Positions 46,819-53,993 of a stretch of 64,000 bases of DNA are shown piece by piece; the first letter of the stretch is position 1, and every line of letters starts with the position of its first letter. A program made the position numbers and the translations under genes. The DNA comes from Olivibacter oleidegradans (GTDB taxonomy: Bacteria > Bacteroidota > Bacteroidia > Sphingobacteriales > Sphingobacteriaceae). The notes below the pieces were generated by a model. It was not told where the DNA came from and ran no database searches. It worked only from the letters and a program-made list of their open reading frames with translations. The DNA lies in NCBI RefSeq assembly GCF_042432805.1, contig NZ_JBHLWO010000002.1, positions 1,116,001 to 1,180,000 on the forward strand, read 5' to 3'.

Positions 46819-47108
46819 AAAATTACAACAAACTAAAAAGTGAGGAAATCTTTAGCTTATTGAAGCAGTTTATAACAGATATTATCGGTGAAGAATTTAT
46901 TGAAGAAATGGACATCTCGATGGAAAGTTCTTTTACAAAAGATTTAGAGATGGATAGTATTGAGATCGTCTCTTTTTCGGAAAAAGTAAAAGCACATTTT
47001 GGAGAGGGTATCGATTTTACCGGTTGGCTCTCTGGCTTGGATTTGGATCAATTGATTGATCTAAAAATAAAGGACATCGTAAATTATATACTTTCTTCTC
47101 AAGTTTAA
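46806..47108 (+). CDS. Stand-alone acyl carrier protein
   Basis: A 100-residue acyl carrier protein with the phosphopantetheine serine in EMDSIEIVSF (Ser51). Helix III and the acidic face (FGEGIDFTGW, DLDQLIDLKIKD) fit the ACP fold. Its ATG lies inside the upstream PPTase gene (13-nt overlap), implying translational coupling and equimolar production with its activating enzyme. It may carry starter or finished chains, or interact with the AT of the second subunit. A long-loop hairpin begins 18 nt after the stop. Confidence 0.9.
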   Translation: MDTVENYNKLKSEEIFSLLKQFITDIIGEEFIEEMDISMESSFTKDLEMDSIEIVSFSEKVKAHFGEGIDFTGWLSGLDLDQLIDLKIKDIVNYILSSQV

Positions 47109-47125
47109 TATTCCATTTAATCCGT

Positions 47126-47218
47126 AGGATGTCTGGAAGTCGCTACGCTGCCAACGTCAGGGTTCTTTCATTACATGAACTAAACATGTCGGTCACAAAG
47201 ACGGCTTTTAGACATCCT
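47126..47218. repeat. Long-loop hairpin element after the ACP gene
   Basis: AGGATGTCT (47126-47134) and AGACATCCT (47210-47218) are perfect 9-bp arms 75 nt apart, with an internal ACATG/CATGT hairpin. It sits between the convergent ACP and cfa genes, like the 96-nt element at 7624-7719 (shared GTCT/AGAC arms and similar 3' ends). It may be a terminator or a structured RNA; it lacks the loop signatures of tRNA. Confidence 0.4.
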
Positions 47219-47230
47219 CGGAATGGGCTC

Positions 47231-48349
47231 TTAACGTACAGAGAAATAGCGGGCTATATTCCCTTTTTTTGATAAGACCAATTGCCAAACATTATTATGA
47301 CGGGCTTTAAACGAAGCTGCACTTACATTTAAATAATACAGCCACATCCTGTAAAAGAGATCGTCATAACTGTTTTTTATGCAATGCCAATAGTTTTTAA
47401 AATTTTCTTGCCAGGCATTCAGGGTCAACTCGTAATCAGGACCAAAGTTATGCCAATCTTCCAACGTGAAATAAGGTTCCATGGCAGCGGTTAATTGCCT
47501 TGGTGAAGGTATTAGTCCGTTTGGAAATATATACTTATGTATCCACGGATCAGTTGCTGTTGAAGCCTCGTTTCCACCAATACAATGAAGCAGAAAGAGA
47601 CCGTTGGATTTTAAACAATTATGCACTGTTTGCATAAAGATGCGATAGTTTTTGTATCCGACATGCTCGAACATTCCAATGGAAACGATACGGTCAAATT
47701 TTTCATCCAAGTCGCGATAATCCTGCAATCTAAATTCAACAGGCAACTTATGGCACCATGTCTTGGCAAACTCAATCTGCTCCGCGGCAATGGAGATTCC
47801 TGTTACGGTAACACCATAATTTTCACTTGCAAACTTTGCAAAACCGCCCCAACCGCAACCTATATCCAAAACAGTTTGACCGGCGGATAAATCCAGTTTT
47901 TTACAAATAAGATCTAGTTTTCTTTCTTGGGCCTCCTCTAGAGTCTTGGCATCTTTCCAATAGGCACAAGAATACATCATCGTTTTTCCGAGCATATATT
48001 GATAAAGTTCGTTGCCAATGTTATAATGCTTTAAGGCTACATCTATCGATCTTTTCTTATTCTGTAAATTAAATAGCCTTGATTTCAGATAGTACCAGAA
48101 TAGGGTTGGTTTTCTTTTAAATTTGTCACTTAAATTAGCTTGGATTAAACGATATAAGAGTTCCTCAATATCGTTTGAAACCCACCAGCCTTGCATAAAT
48201 GACTCACCTAAACCGAGCGAACCTCGTTTTAGAACTTCTTTATAGAATCGACTGTCAACAACCTGTAAGTCGTGGGGTCTGGAACCGTTAATCTGTATAT
48301 CACATGGTGCTAAAAAATCGTTCAGTAAATCTCTTAACATAGCGTTCAA
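47231..48349 (-). CDS. cfa: Cyclopropane-fatty-acyl-phospholipid synthase
   Basis: A SAM-dependent methyltransferase of 372 residues that turns cis double bonds of acyl chains in membrane phospholipids into cyclopropane rings. The N-terminal acyl-binding part (LGLGESFMQGWWVSNDIEE) and ALKHYNIGNELYQYML precede the SAM-binding motif VLDIGCGWGG (near residue 165). IVSIGMFEHVGYKNY and LHCIGG are also typical. It lies on the opposite strand from the PKS genes. Adjacency to a lipid synthase suggests a role with its product, but it could equally be the general membrane enzyme. Confidence 0.93.
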   Translation of the reverse strand: MNAMLRDLLNDFLAPCDIQINGSRPHDLQVVDSRFYKEVLKRGSLGLGESFMQGWWVSNDIEELLYRLIQANLSDKFKRKPTLFWYYLKSRLFNLQNKKRSIDVALKHYNIGNELYQYMLGKTMMYSCAYWKDAKTLEEAQERKLDLICKKLDLSAGQTVLDIGCGWGGFAKFASENYGVTVTGISIAAEQIEFAKTWCHKLPVEFRLQDYRDLDEKFDRIVSIGMFEHVGYKNYRIFMQTVHNCLKSNGLFLLHCIGGNEASTATDPWIHKYIFPNGLIPSPRQLTAAMEPYFTLEDWHNFGPDYELTLNAWQENFKNYWHCIKNSYDDLFYRMWLYYLNVSAASFKARHNNVWQLVLSKKGNIARYFSVR

Positions 48350-48506
48350 GTTAAATTAGTTCAGTTAAGCAACTATGTTTTTAACAGTTAAAGGGGTAAG
48401 ATGTTTATTATCGGGTGAAGTTCTCGAGAATAAAGCGCCGATTAATCTCAATATAAACCGGCATGAGATATGAAGTTGATCAACTAGAGTTTATATACGA
48501 TTTGAG

Positions 48507-48514
48507 TATCTTTG
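48507..48514 (+). promoter_or_regulatory. TATCTTTG promoter element, leaderless start
   Basis: TATCTTTG is an exact TAnnTTTG match ending only 6 nt before the ATG at 48521. If this promoter is used, the mRNA would be leaderless or nearly so. The -33 TTG (48476-48478) is 28 nt away, so the match is not complete. Confidence 0.45.
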
Positions 48515-48520
48515 CAAAAC

Positions 48521-49987
48521 ATGTTAATAAACAGGTCCTTTGTACTCGCTACATTAATGATGGCTACGTCCATGGCCGCAATTGATAGTAGCATTGTAAA
48601 CGTTTCTTTGCCGGTAATGCGAAATGATTTCGGGGTTGATCTTAACCAAATTGAATGGGTAATCACTGCCTATATGATTTCGTTCTCGCTTTTTATACCC
48701 TTGACGAACTGGCTAAAGAAACGCTTTGGTTACTATTATTTGTTTCTTGGAAGTATTGTCATTTTTACCCTTGGTTCCTTATTGTGTAGTCTCTCGGTAA
48801 GTTTGGACATGCTAGTTATTTCCAGGATAATACAGGCTATAGGCGGCGGATCGCTATCCCCCACTTCGCTGGCAATTTTAAGCGAGACCTTTCCGAAAGA
48901 AGAACGCGGTACGGCAATTGGTTGGTGGGGAATGGGAAATGTGATGGGCCCCGCCTTGGGCCCAACACTTGGTGGAGTACTCACGCACTACTTGGGCTGG
49001 GAATCTATTTTTTATATTAACATACCGATCGGGGCTTTAACGATCTTTTTTTCAATACGTTACTTAAGCTTTTTAAAGCGGCAAGTTGATAAGGAAAGTA
49101 GGTTTGATGTAAGGGGATTTATATTCTTTTCAATCTTTATTATCATTTTACAATACACGATATCGACGATCAGTAAGCAAGGCTTTTTATCTGTTTCATT
49201 TTTCGTTGGCCTCCTGATTACACTTTTGATGCTGTACTTCTTTGTACAGTCAGCAAAGAAGCCCCAATCACTGCTCGACCTGAATGTTTTTAGAATAAGG
49301 CAATTTAATGTTGCTGCTACGATAACGATTATTCGATCTTTGGCTCTTTATGGCGGCATGTTCTTTTTACCTTTTTTGCTTCAGGGACTGTTAGGTTATA
49401 CCGAAATTGAATCCGGGTTGTTAATGCTGCCAAACGCATTAATTATGCTGGTAAGCAGGCCGTTATCGGGTAGATTAGCCGATAAAGGAATGATCCGAAA
49501 TATATCAATTAGCGGTATTTTAATTGTATCTATTTCTTTCTTTATGCTGGCTAGAATTGATATCGGTGTTTCCGTATGGTTTATTTTGTTTACGATGGCG
49601 ATAAGAGGACTCGGCATGAGCCTACTGGTAGCACCGGTTTCTACAGCACTTCTCAATGCTGTTAAACCAAATCAGACGCAAACTGCAACGGCGCTGAACA
49701 GTTTGTTCCTACAGGTAGGAGGCTCCATTGGAATAGCCGTAAGTGCAGTTATACATACATTTATATATGATCGTTATTTGGAAAACCAATACCCCGATCA
49801 GGTAGCGGAACATTTCGCCTTGCAAAATAGTTTTCTAATAACGGCCGTTATTATCCTGCTAGCTGTTTTGCCTGCGCTAAAACTGCCGCAAAAATCGAGT
49901 CTTATCTATATGCTTCGCAATAGAAATAGGGATAAAAAAGGAGATATAAGTGCTGAGGAAAAGGCTAATTTATTGAATAAGAAATGA
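48521..49987 (+). CDS. DHA2 family MFS exporter (EmrB/QacA-type)
   Basis: A 488-residue MFS protein of the 14-TM DHA2 family. TM1 begins close to the start (MAAIDSSIVNVSLPVM, the family's LDxTIVNVALP motif), motif A is LKKRFGYYYLF, motif C is GPALGPTLGGVL, and GYTEIESGLLMLPNALIM occurs in the second half. It exports drugs or lipids using the proton gradient. Placed between the lipid-tailoring genes, it could export the synthase product. An upstream TTG (48512) is possible but ATG 48521 suits the first TM helix. Confidence 0.9.
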   Translation: MLINRSFVLATLMMATSMAAIDSSIVNVSLPVMRNDFGVDLNQIEWVITAYMISFSLFIPLTNWLKKRFGYYYLFLGSIVIFTLGSLLCSLSVSLDMLVISRIIQAIGGGSLSPTSLAILSETFPKEERGTAIGWWGMGNVMGPALGPTLGGVLTHYLGWESIFYINIPIGALTIFFSIRYLSFLKRQVDKESRFDVRGFIFFSIFIIILQYTISTISKQGFLSVSFFVGLLITLLMLYFFVQSAKKPQSLLDLNVFRIRQFNVAATITIIRSLALYGGMFFLPFLLQGLLGYTEIESGLLMLPNALIMLVSRPLSGRLADKGMIRNISISGILIVSISFFMLARIDIGVSVWFILFTMAIRGLGMSLLVAPVSTALLNAVKPNQTQTATALNSLFLQVGGSIGIAVSAVIHTFIYDRYLENQYPDQVAEHFALQNSFLITAVIILLAVLPALKLPQKSSLIYMLRNRNRDKKGDISAEEKANLLNKK

Positions 49988-50064
49988 TTGTATGTCGATT
50001 AATCGTTTTGATTTCAAAAAGAGAAATAATTTCGTGAATTTTTACAAAAAAATTGCATTTCTAA

Positions 50065-50072
50065 TACTTTTG
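50065..50072 (+). promoter_or_regulatory. TACTTTTG promoter element of the desaturase
   Basis: TACTTTTG matches TAnnTTTG and lies 43 nt before the desaturase ATG at 50116, giving a plausible short leader. No TTG is found at the ideal spacing. Confidence 0.4.
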
Positions 50073-50115
50073 CAATATCTTACACGTTATTAAGAATAAA
50101 CCCTAATGTGTATAA

Positions 50116-51117
50116 ATGAGTAAGAAAAAGAGCTTTAGCTGGTCGGAAAATTGTGAACCGCATAAACTTAGAACCAAAGAAATCATATCCAGTCATCCCG
50201 AAATTCGACATTTAATAGGTAGAAATCCGTATACCTTTTTAGTGATAGTCCTATGTGTAGGTATACAAATAGCCATGTCATGGATTTTGTATGATGAATC
50301 GTGGTGGTTTATCTTCCCATGTGCTTATTTAATTGGTGCTTTTGCATGTCATACTTTATTTATTTGTATTCATGAATGTTCACACAATTTGATCTTCAAA
50401 AATAGAGTGCTTAACACACTTTCAGGCATTTTTGCAAATTTACCCCTCGTATTCCCAAGCTCAGTATCCTTTCAGAAGTATCACTTGAAACACCATGCTT
50501 TTCAGGGCATCGAGGAATTGGATGCTGATATGCCCAGTGAATGGGAGGCAAAGCTGGTTAACAACTCTACGCTGGGAAAAGCACTATGGTTACTTTTATA
50601 TCCTATTGTTCAAGCATCGCGCTTGGGACGGATGAGCAAAGAGATTAAGATGTTTGATAAATGGGTAGCGTTGAATTATCTCGTACAGTTCATCTTTATG
50701 GGTTTGATTTTTTATTTCTGGCAGTGGAAAGCAGTGGTTTATTTAGTCGCCAGCTTTTTTTTCTCGGTAGGGTTGCATCCACTTGGTGCTCGGTGGATTC
50801 AAGAGCATTTTTTAACCCATGATGAAGATCAGGAAACAAAAAGCTACTATGGGGTATTAAATGTTGTCAATTTAAATGTCGGCTATCATAATGAACACCA
50901 TGACTTTCCATCAATTCCATGGAACAATTTGCCAAAAATTAAGAAAATTGCAGGTCCTTACTATGACTCCTTGGGCCATCACAGATCTTATACGCGTTTA
51001 TTATTAAGGTTTATTTTTGATAGAAAATTGTCACTTTATTCGAGAATGGCACGTGATAACAGAGGGAAAACAAAGGCTACCCCAAGCAATAGCAAATCAG
51101 TTGTCAACGTAGAATAA
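50116..51117 (+). CDS. Membrane fatty-acid/sphingolipid desaturase, DES1-like
   Basis: A 333-residue di-iron membrane desaturase with four TM helices. The three histidine boxes are HECSH (His86-His90), HLKHH (His123-His127) and HNEHH (His258-His262). The N-terminus (FSWSENCEPHKLRTKEI, then HPEIRHL) and the C-terminus (HHDFPSIPWNNLPKIKKIA, SLYSRMARD) match the Lipid_DES layout of eukaryotic dihydroceramide delta-4 desaturases, including N-terminal residues preceding TM1. The substrate is not proven; a sphingolipid is the first candidate because Sphingobacteriaceae make sphingolipids. A strong terminator follows. Confidence 0.88.
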   Translation: MSKKKSFSWSENCEPHKLRTKEIISSHPEIRHLIGRNPYTFLVIVLCVGIQIAMSWILYDESWWFIFPCAYLIGAFACHTLFICIHECSHNLIFKNRVLNTLSGIFANLPLVFPSSVSFQKYHLKHHAFQGIEELDADMPSEWEAKLVNNSTLGKALWLLLYPIVQASRLGRMSKEIKMFDKWVALNYLVQFIFMGLIFYFWQWKAVVYLVASFFFSVGLHPLGARWIQEHFLTHDEDQETKSYYGVLNVVNLNVGYHNEHHDFPSIPWNNLPKIKKIAGPYYDSLGHHRSYTRLLLRFIFDRKLSLYSRMARDNRGKTKATPSNSKSVVNVE

Positions 51118-51146
51118 TCGGATTATAACGGTTACCTTAAGTAATA

Positions 51147-51181
51147 AACAGAAAGGCCGAAATAATTTCGGCCTTTCTGTT
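51147..51181. terminator. Strong bidirectional terminator
   Basis: AACAGAAAGGCCGAAA and its exact complement form a 16-bp stem with a 3-nt loop, between the convergent desaturase and heme oxygenase genes. It ends in a T-run on the plus strand and an A-rich base, so it can serve both strands. Confidence 0.9.
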
Positions 51182-51203
51182 AGGTTTTAAAATCATTTAC
51201 GCG

Positions 51204-51764
51204 TTAAGCCACTTCTTCGCGTTCAAATGTTCTTCCAAATAGCGAAAAAGTGTTGTTGGCGGCTTTAATGGCTAGGTTCTCCTCTCCTTCATTTTTAGCG
51301 TGCGCATTTAAAACAGTTACAAATATGCTCCATTTCTGTGGGGTTTCTGCTCCATAGCCTGAAAAGAAGGACAATCCCCTTGTTATGCCAAGCTTTTCAA
51401 GCATTTTAACAATGATACTTCCTCCCATAATTGAACCTTCTAACACATATAACGCACCTAAGGCTTCTTGAACCGTTGTTATAGTTGGAGCTTCTACTTC
51501 AGGTAGCTGATCTGTGCTTTCGCCTAAATCTTCTATATCGGCTTTTATGTAGCCGGAATTTCTTCTTTCTTTATAATCCGGTAAAACAGCGTCTGTAATA
51601 TAGGGCTTGATAACCTCTTCTACCGCATTAAAATAGGCGTAGAAAAATTTTAGAAATTCAGCATAATCCTTATCACCGTTGATTGCTTTTAATTTTCTCA
51701 CTACTACGCCTTCCAATTGTTGATGAGGTGCTTTTGTAGCTTCTTTTATTTTAGTACTTAACAT
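51204..51764 (-). CDS. Biliverdin-producing heme oxygenase
   Basis: A 186-residue heme oxygenase fold protein. The proximal heme ligand is His14 in KAPHQQLEG, and the distal-helix glycine-rich segment lies around LEGSIMGGSIIVKML. It cleaves heme to biliverdin, CO and iron. The whole helical bundle is present. It lies next to a desaturase on one side and upstream of the heme uptake genes on the other, so iron release from imported heme is the natural role. The 200 bp upstream hold nothing further that I can identify. Confidence 0.88.
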   Translation of the reverse strand: MLSTKIKEATKAPHQQLEGVVVRKLKAINGDKDYAEFLKFFYAYFNAVEEVIKPYITDAVLPDYKERRNSGYIKADIEDLGESTDQLPEVEAPTITTVQEALGALYVLEGSIMGGSIIVKMLEKLGITRGLSFFSGYGAETPQKWSIFVTVLNAHAKNEGEENLAIKAANNTFSLFGRTFEREEVA

Positions 51765-51964
51765 ATTTTGTTATTCGTTATTTGTTGTTAATATGACCGA
51801 TAACCGATATCTAATTAAACGATCGACTGAAACAAAGATTGTAAAATTTGAAAATAAAGTCTGTATGCAATCCGCTTAATTTTGTATCAATTTCGTCGAC
51901 GGTTGACCTACGGCTGCAAGTGAAAGAGGACGTTTTTCTTACCTAATTTATAACTATCTTAAGT

Positions 51965-52426
51965 AAGACGGAAGTAAACTCCGGTAAGTTTTTAATATCT
52001 TTAGGTAACATTAAATTAAATATGGCCAACTTTGCAATAACTTTTTGTGCGTTCGTTATAAACGCAAGCACTTTTACTGTAAACAGTACTGCTATTATTG
52101 CAGAAGTATTTGCATTTGTTGCAGCTTTACCTAAAGTTGTCATAAACTCACATAATTTTGTTGCAACCATTCGTAAGTTTCTTATAGCTGTAACCATGTT
52201 CATAGGAGCTCCATGGAACACTATAATAAAGTTGCGAACCTTTGCTATAAAAACAACTAAGTCTTTTGTAGCTTAACGAAAGTTAATTGCAAAAGCGAAG
52301 GTTTTTCTAACAAACGCAGCTACTTTTGTTGCAAATTAGATCGACTTTGTTGGAAAGCAATCGACTATTGCTGTAAACTTACACACCTTTATCTTAACTG
52401 TCGTTGTGTTTGCTTCAAGCTTGGGT
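51965..52426. repeat. Phased 21-bp degenerate tandem repeat array, 22 units
   Basis: Twenty-two consecutive 21-bp units stay in exact register from 51965 to 52426. Consensus: act-ttt-gtt-gca-aac-gca-act, with most units keeping ttt at positions 4-6 and a gta/gca/ata at 10-12. Individual units differ at many positions, so the array is old. Read on either strand the array gives heptads (plus: xTFVINA; minus: FATKVAA), with two stop codons within the last units. Two short ORFs are just by-products of the period. It may be a decayed heptad-repeat gene, curved DNA or a structural repeat. Confidence 0.8.
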
Positions 52427-52471
52427 AAATAAATCAGTTTAGCGACGGGCACCGCCTTAACCTAACCACGT

Positions 52472-52644
52472 TTACTTGTTTTCAAAGGAGTTCATGAGTT
52501 CATCGTTTCGCTCTTCGGTTTTGCGCATGTTTGGATTAAACCAAAGCGATAACAGCGAAATCGTTGAGTCAATATCACTTCAATTCCCCTTGCTTTTACC
52601 AGCCCATCTGTAAAGGCCTTATTAGCATGATGGCAACTGGCGCA
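52472..52644 (-). pseudogene. Decayed cytochrome c peroxidase fragment
   Basis: Directly after the S41 peptidase stop, on the same strand, 52644-52579 encodes CASCHHANKAFTDGLVKARG, the heme c motif CxxCH plus the KAFTDG region of di-heme cytochrome c peroxidase / MauG proteins. The frame is then broken: 52576-52472 continues in a different frame with 34 residues (ISLLSLWFNPNM, TEERNDELMNSFENK) and a stop. There is no start codon or signal peptide, so this is a remnant rather than a working gene. The original might have been deleted when the peptidase arrived or the array expanded. Confidence 0.6.
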
Positions 52645-52648
52645 ATGT

Positions 52649-53944
52649 TTATTTCAGCTTGAATTGCTTTTTATATATAGGTATATAATTTCCCGATAGG
52701 CTCGTTTGAATTGTAGACGAATTTTCTTTGTTCATATCCTCGTGACCACTGCTTGTAAAAGATTTTCGATTTGAAAAGCTGCTCGAGTTGAAGCTACCTC
52801 CTATTACGGAAAGAGCGGTATACAATCCTGGTTCATCTAGATTACCCAAGGAAGTATCGGTAGAAAAAGTTATTGTCACATCTGGTTGCATCCCTTCAAA
52901 ATAATCATACCAACCCACGGCATTTTGCAAAATAAAACTGCTGAGATAAATGGTATAAGAACCAATATGAACACCAAAAAAGCCTACCGGTTTACCATAT
53001 GTTTTTTGGCCAATAAGCTTAACATCAAAGTAAGGTTTTAAACTACTGATCAATAATTCACTGGCTGAGGCGGTATTACCGGAAATGATAAAATAAACAT
53101 TGTTAATCGTTTCGAGATTGCCGGCTTTTTGAAACAGAATGGTATTGAAGCTTTTGCTATAGTTCACATCCGCCATGGTAGCTAAACGCCCTTTATAGCG
53201 CACTGCGTTACCATTGGCATCTCTATATAATTGATTTTTAAGGATGGTGGCCTTTCCATTTTGCATCAGGTCATTAAATTTCTCACTGTACATGACCTTT
53301 CCGGTTAAATTGGAAGGCACGATTAAATTAGCCAGGTATTCGGCAGTCTCAACATAACCACCCCCATTTGATCGAAGATCAATAATAAGGCCGGTAATCC
53401 CTATTTTAGCGAAGGAAGCGAAAATAGCATTCAATTGCTCTTTAATGGCAGTAAGAGCGGGAAAAGAGGCCAGGGAAAGATAGCCGATTTTTTTATTATC
53501 AGTTTCAACAACCTTATATAGAGGCATGAACTCCGAACCGGTGTTCGCTATAGTGGCCATTGTTGAGATGCCATTGTTTGGAGTTCCCTGCTCCAAGTAT
53601 GAATATTTAGGACTGCCTGCATATACAGGCAACTCATAAGAATTGCCTGTTTGAGGGTTGACGTTCATCTGTGAAATATCGTATAACTCCGATTTATAAG
53701 CCCTTAATTCAGGACTGACAGCCTCGTAACGATTTCGAGGATCAAATTCAGTATAGCTGGGCAAAGTTTCACGCCATAAATACACTTGTTTTGCGTAAAG
53801 GAAAATAGAATCCAATGTAAACTCCACCGGTGTACCGGTTGTTGGCGAAACTACTTCGTCTGTTAATCCTAAATCCTCCTTTTTACAGGAAAAAAGAATT
53901 GTTACTAAAAACGGATAGCATAATATCTTGCTAATTAGACGCAT
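52649..53944 (-). CDS. S41 family peptidase, lipoprotein
   Basis: A 431-residue surface or periplasmic lipoprotein: the signal peptide ends in ILFSC-K (Cys19). The C-terminal tail-specific peptidase domain (about 160-370) contains ITGLIIDLRSNGGGYVETAEY and the nucleophile region ISGNTASASELL, followed by QKTYGKPVGFF. There is no obvious PDZ domain between. It is the last gene of the heme-acquisition operon. It could process a host hemoprotein or a partner lipoprotein; both are inference. Confidence 0.88.
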   Translation of the reverse strand: MRLISKILCYPFLVTILFSCKKEDLGLTDEVVSPTTGTPVEFTLDSIFLYAKQVYLWRETLPSYTEFDPRNRYEAVSPELRAYKSELYDISQMNVNPQTGNSYELPVYAGSPKYSYLEQGTPNNGISTMATIANTGSEFMPLYKVVETDNKKIGYLSLASFPALTAIKEQLNAIFASFAKIGITGLIIDLRSNGGGYVETAEYLANLIVPSNLTGKVMYSEKFNDLMQNGKATILKNQLYRDANGNAVRYKGRLATMADVNYSKSFNTILFQKAGNLETINNVYFIISGNTASASELLISSLKPYFDVKLIGQKTYGKPVGFFGVHIGSYTIYLSSFILQNAVGWYDYFEGMQPDVTITFSTDTSLGNLDEPGLYTALSVIGGSFNSSSFSNRKSFTSSGHEDMNKENSSTIQTSLSGNYIPIYKKQFKLK

Positions 53945-53993
53945 GAATTGTTTCTTTTCTCTTTAGTAGCCATTCAATGATATTCATATACTA

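Noticed and set aside
35481..47108. Canonical EPA/DHA Pfa synthase
   Set aside because: Only two tandem ACPs, one DH region, a fused PPTase and a full second KS differ from PfaABCD; product cannot be assumed.
47126..47218. tRNA or tmRNA gene
   Set aside because: The long closing stem and 93-nt length recall a tRNA, but the T-arm GGTTC and a proper anticodon arm are missing at the right places.
48475..48484. GTTGATCAAC palindrome before the exporter as an operator
   Set aside because: A 10-bp palindrome of this composition occurs by chance often enough; there is no second copy or linked regulator.
51943..52276. Two short ORFs, one on each strand, in the repeat array
   Set aside because: Both are by-products of a 21-bp (7-codon) period; the array also contains stop codons in the same register further on, and no start or signal supports either.
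51965..52426. CRISPR array
   Set aside because: Units are contiguous, highly degenerate and have no unique spacers; no cas genes are near.
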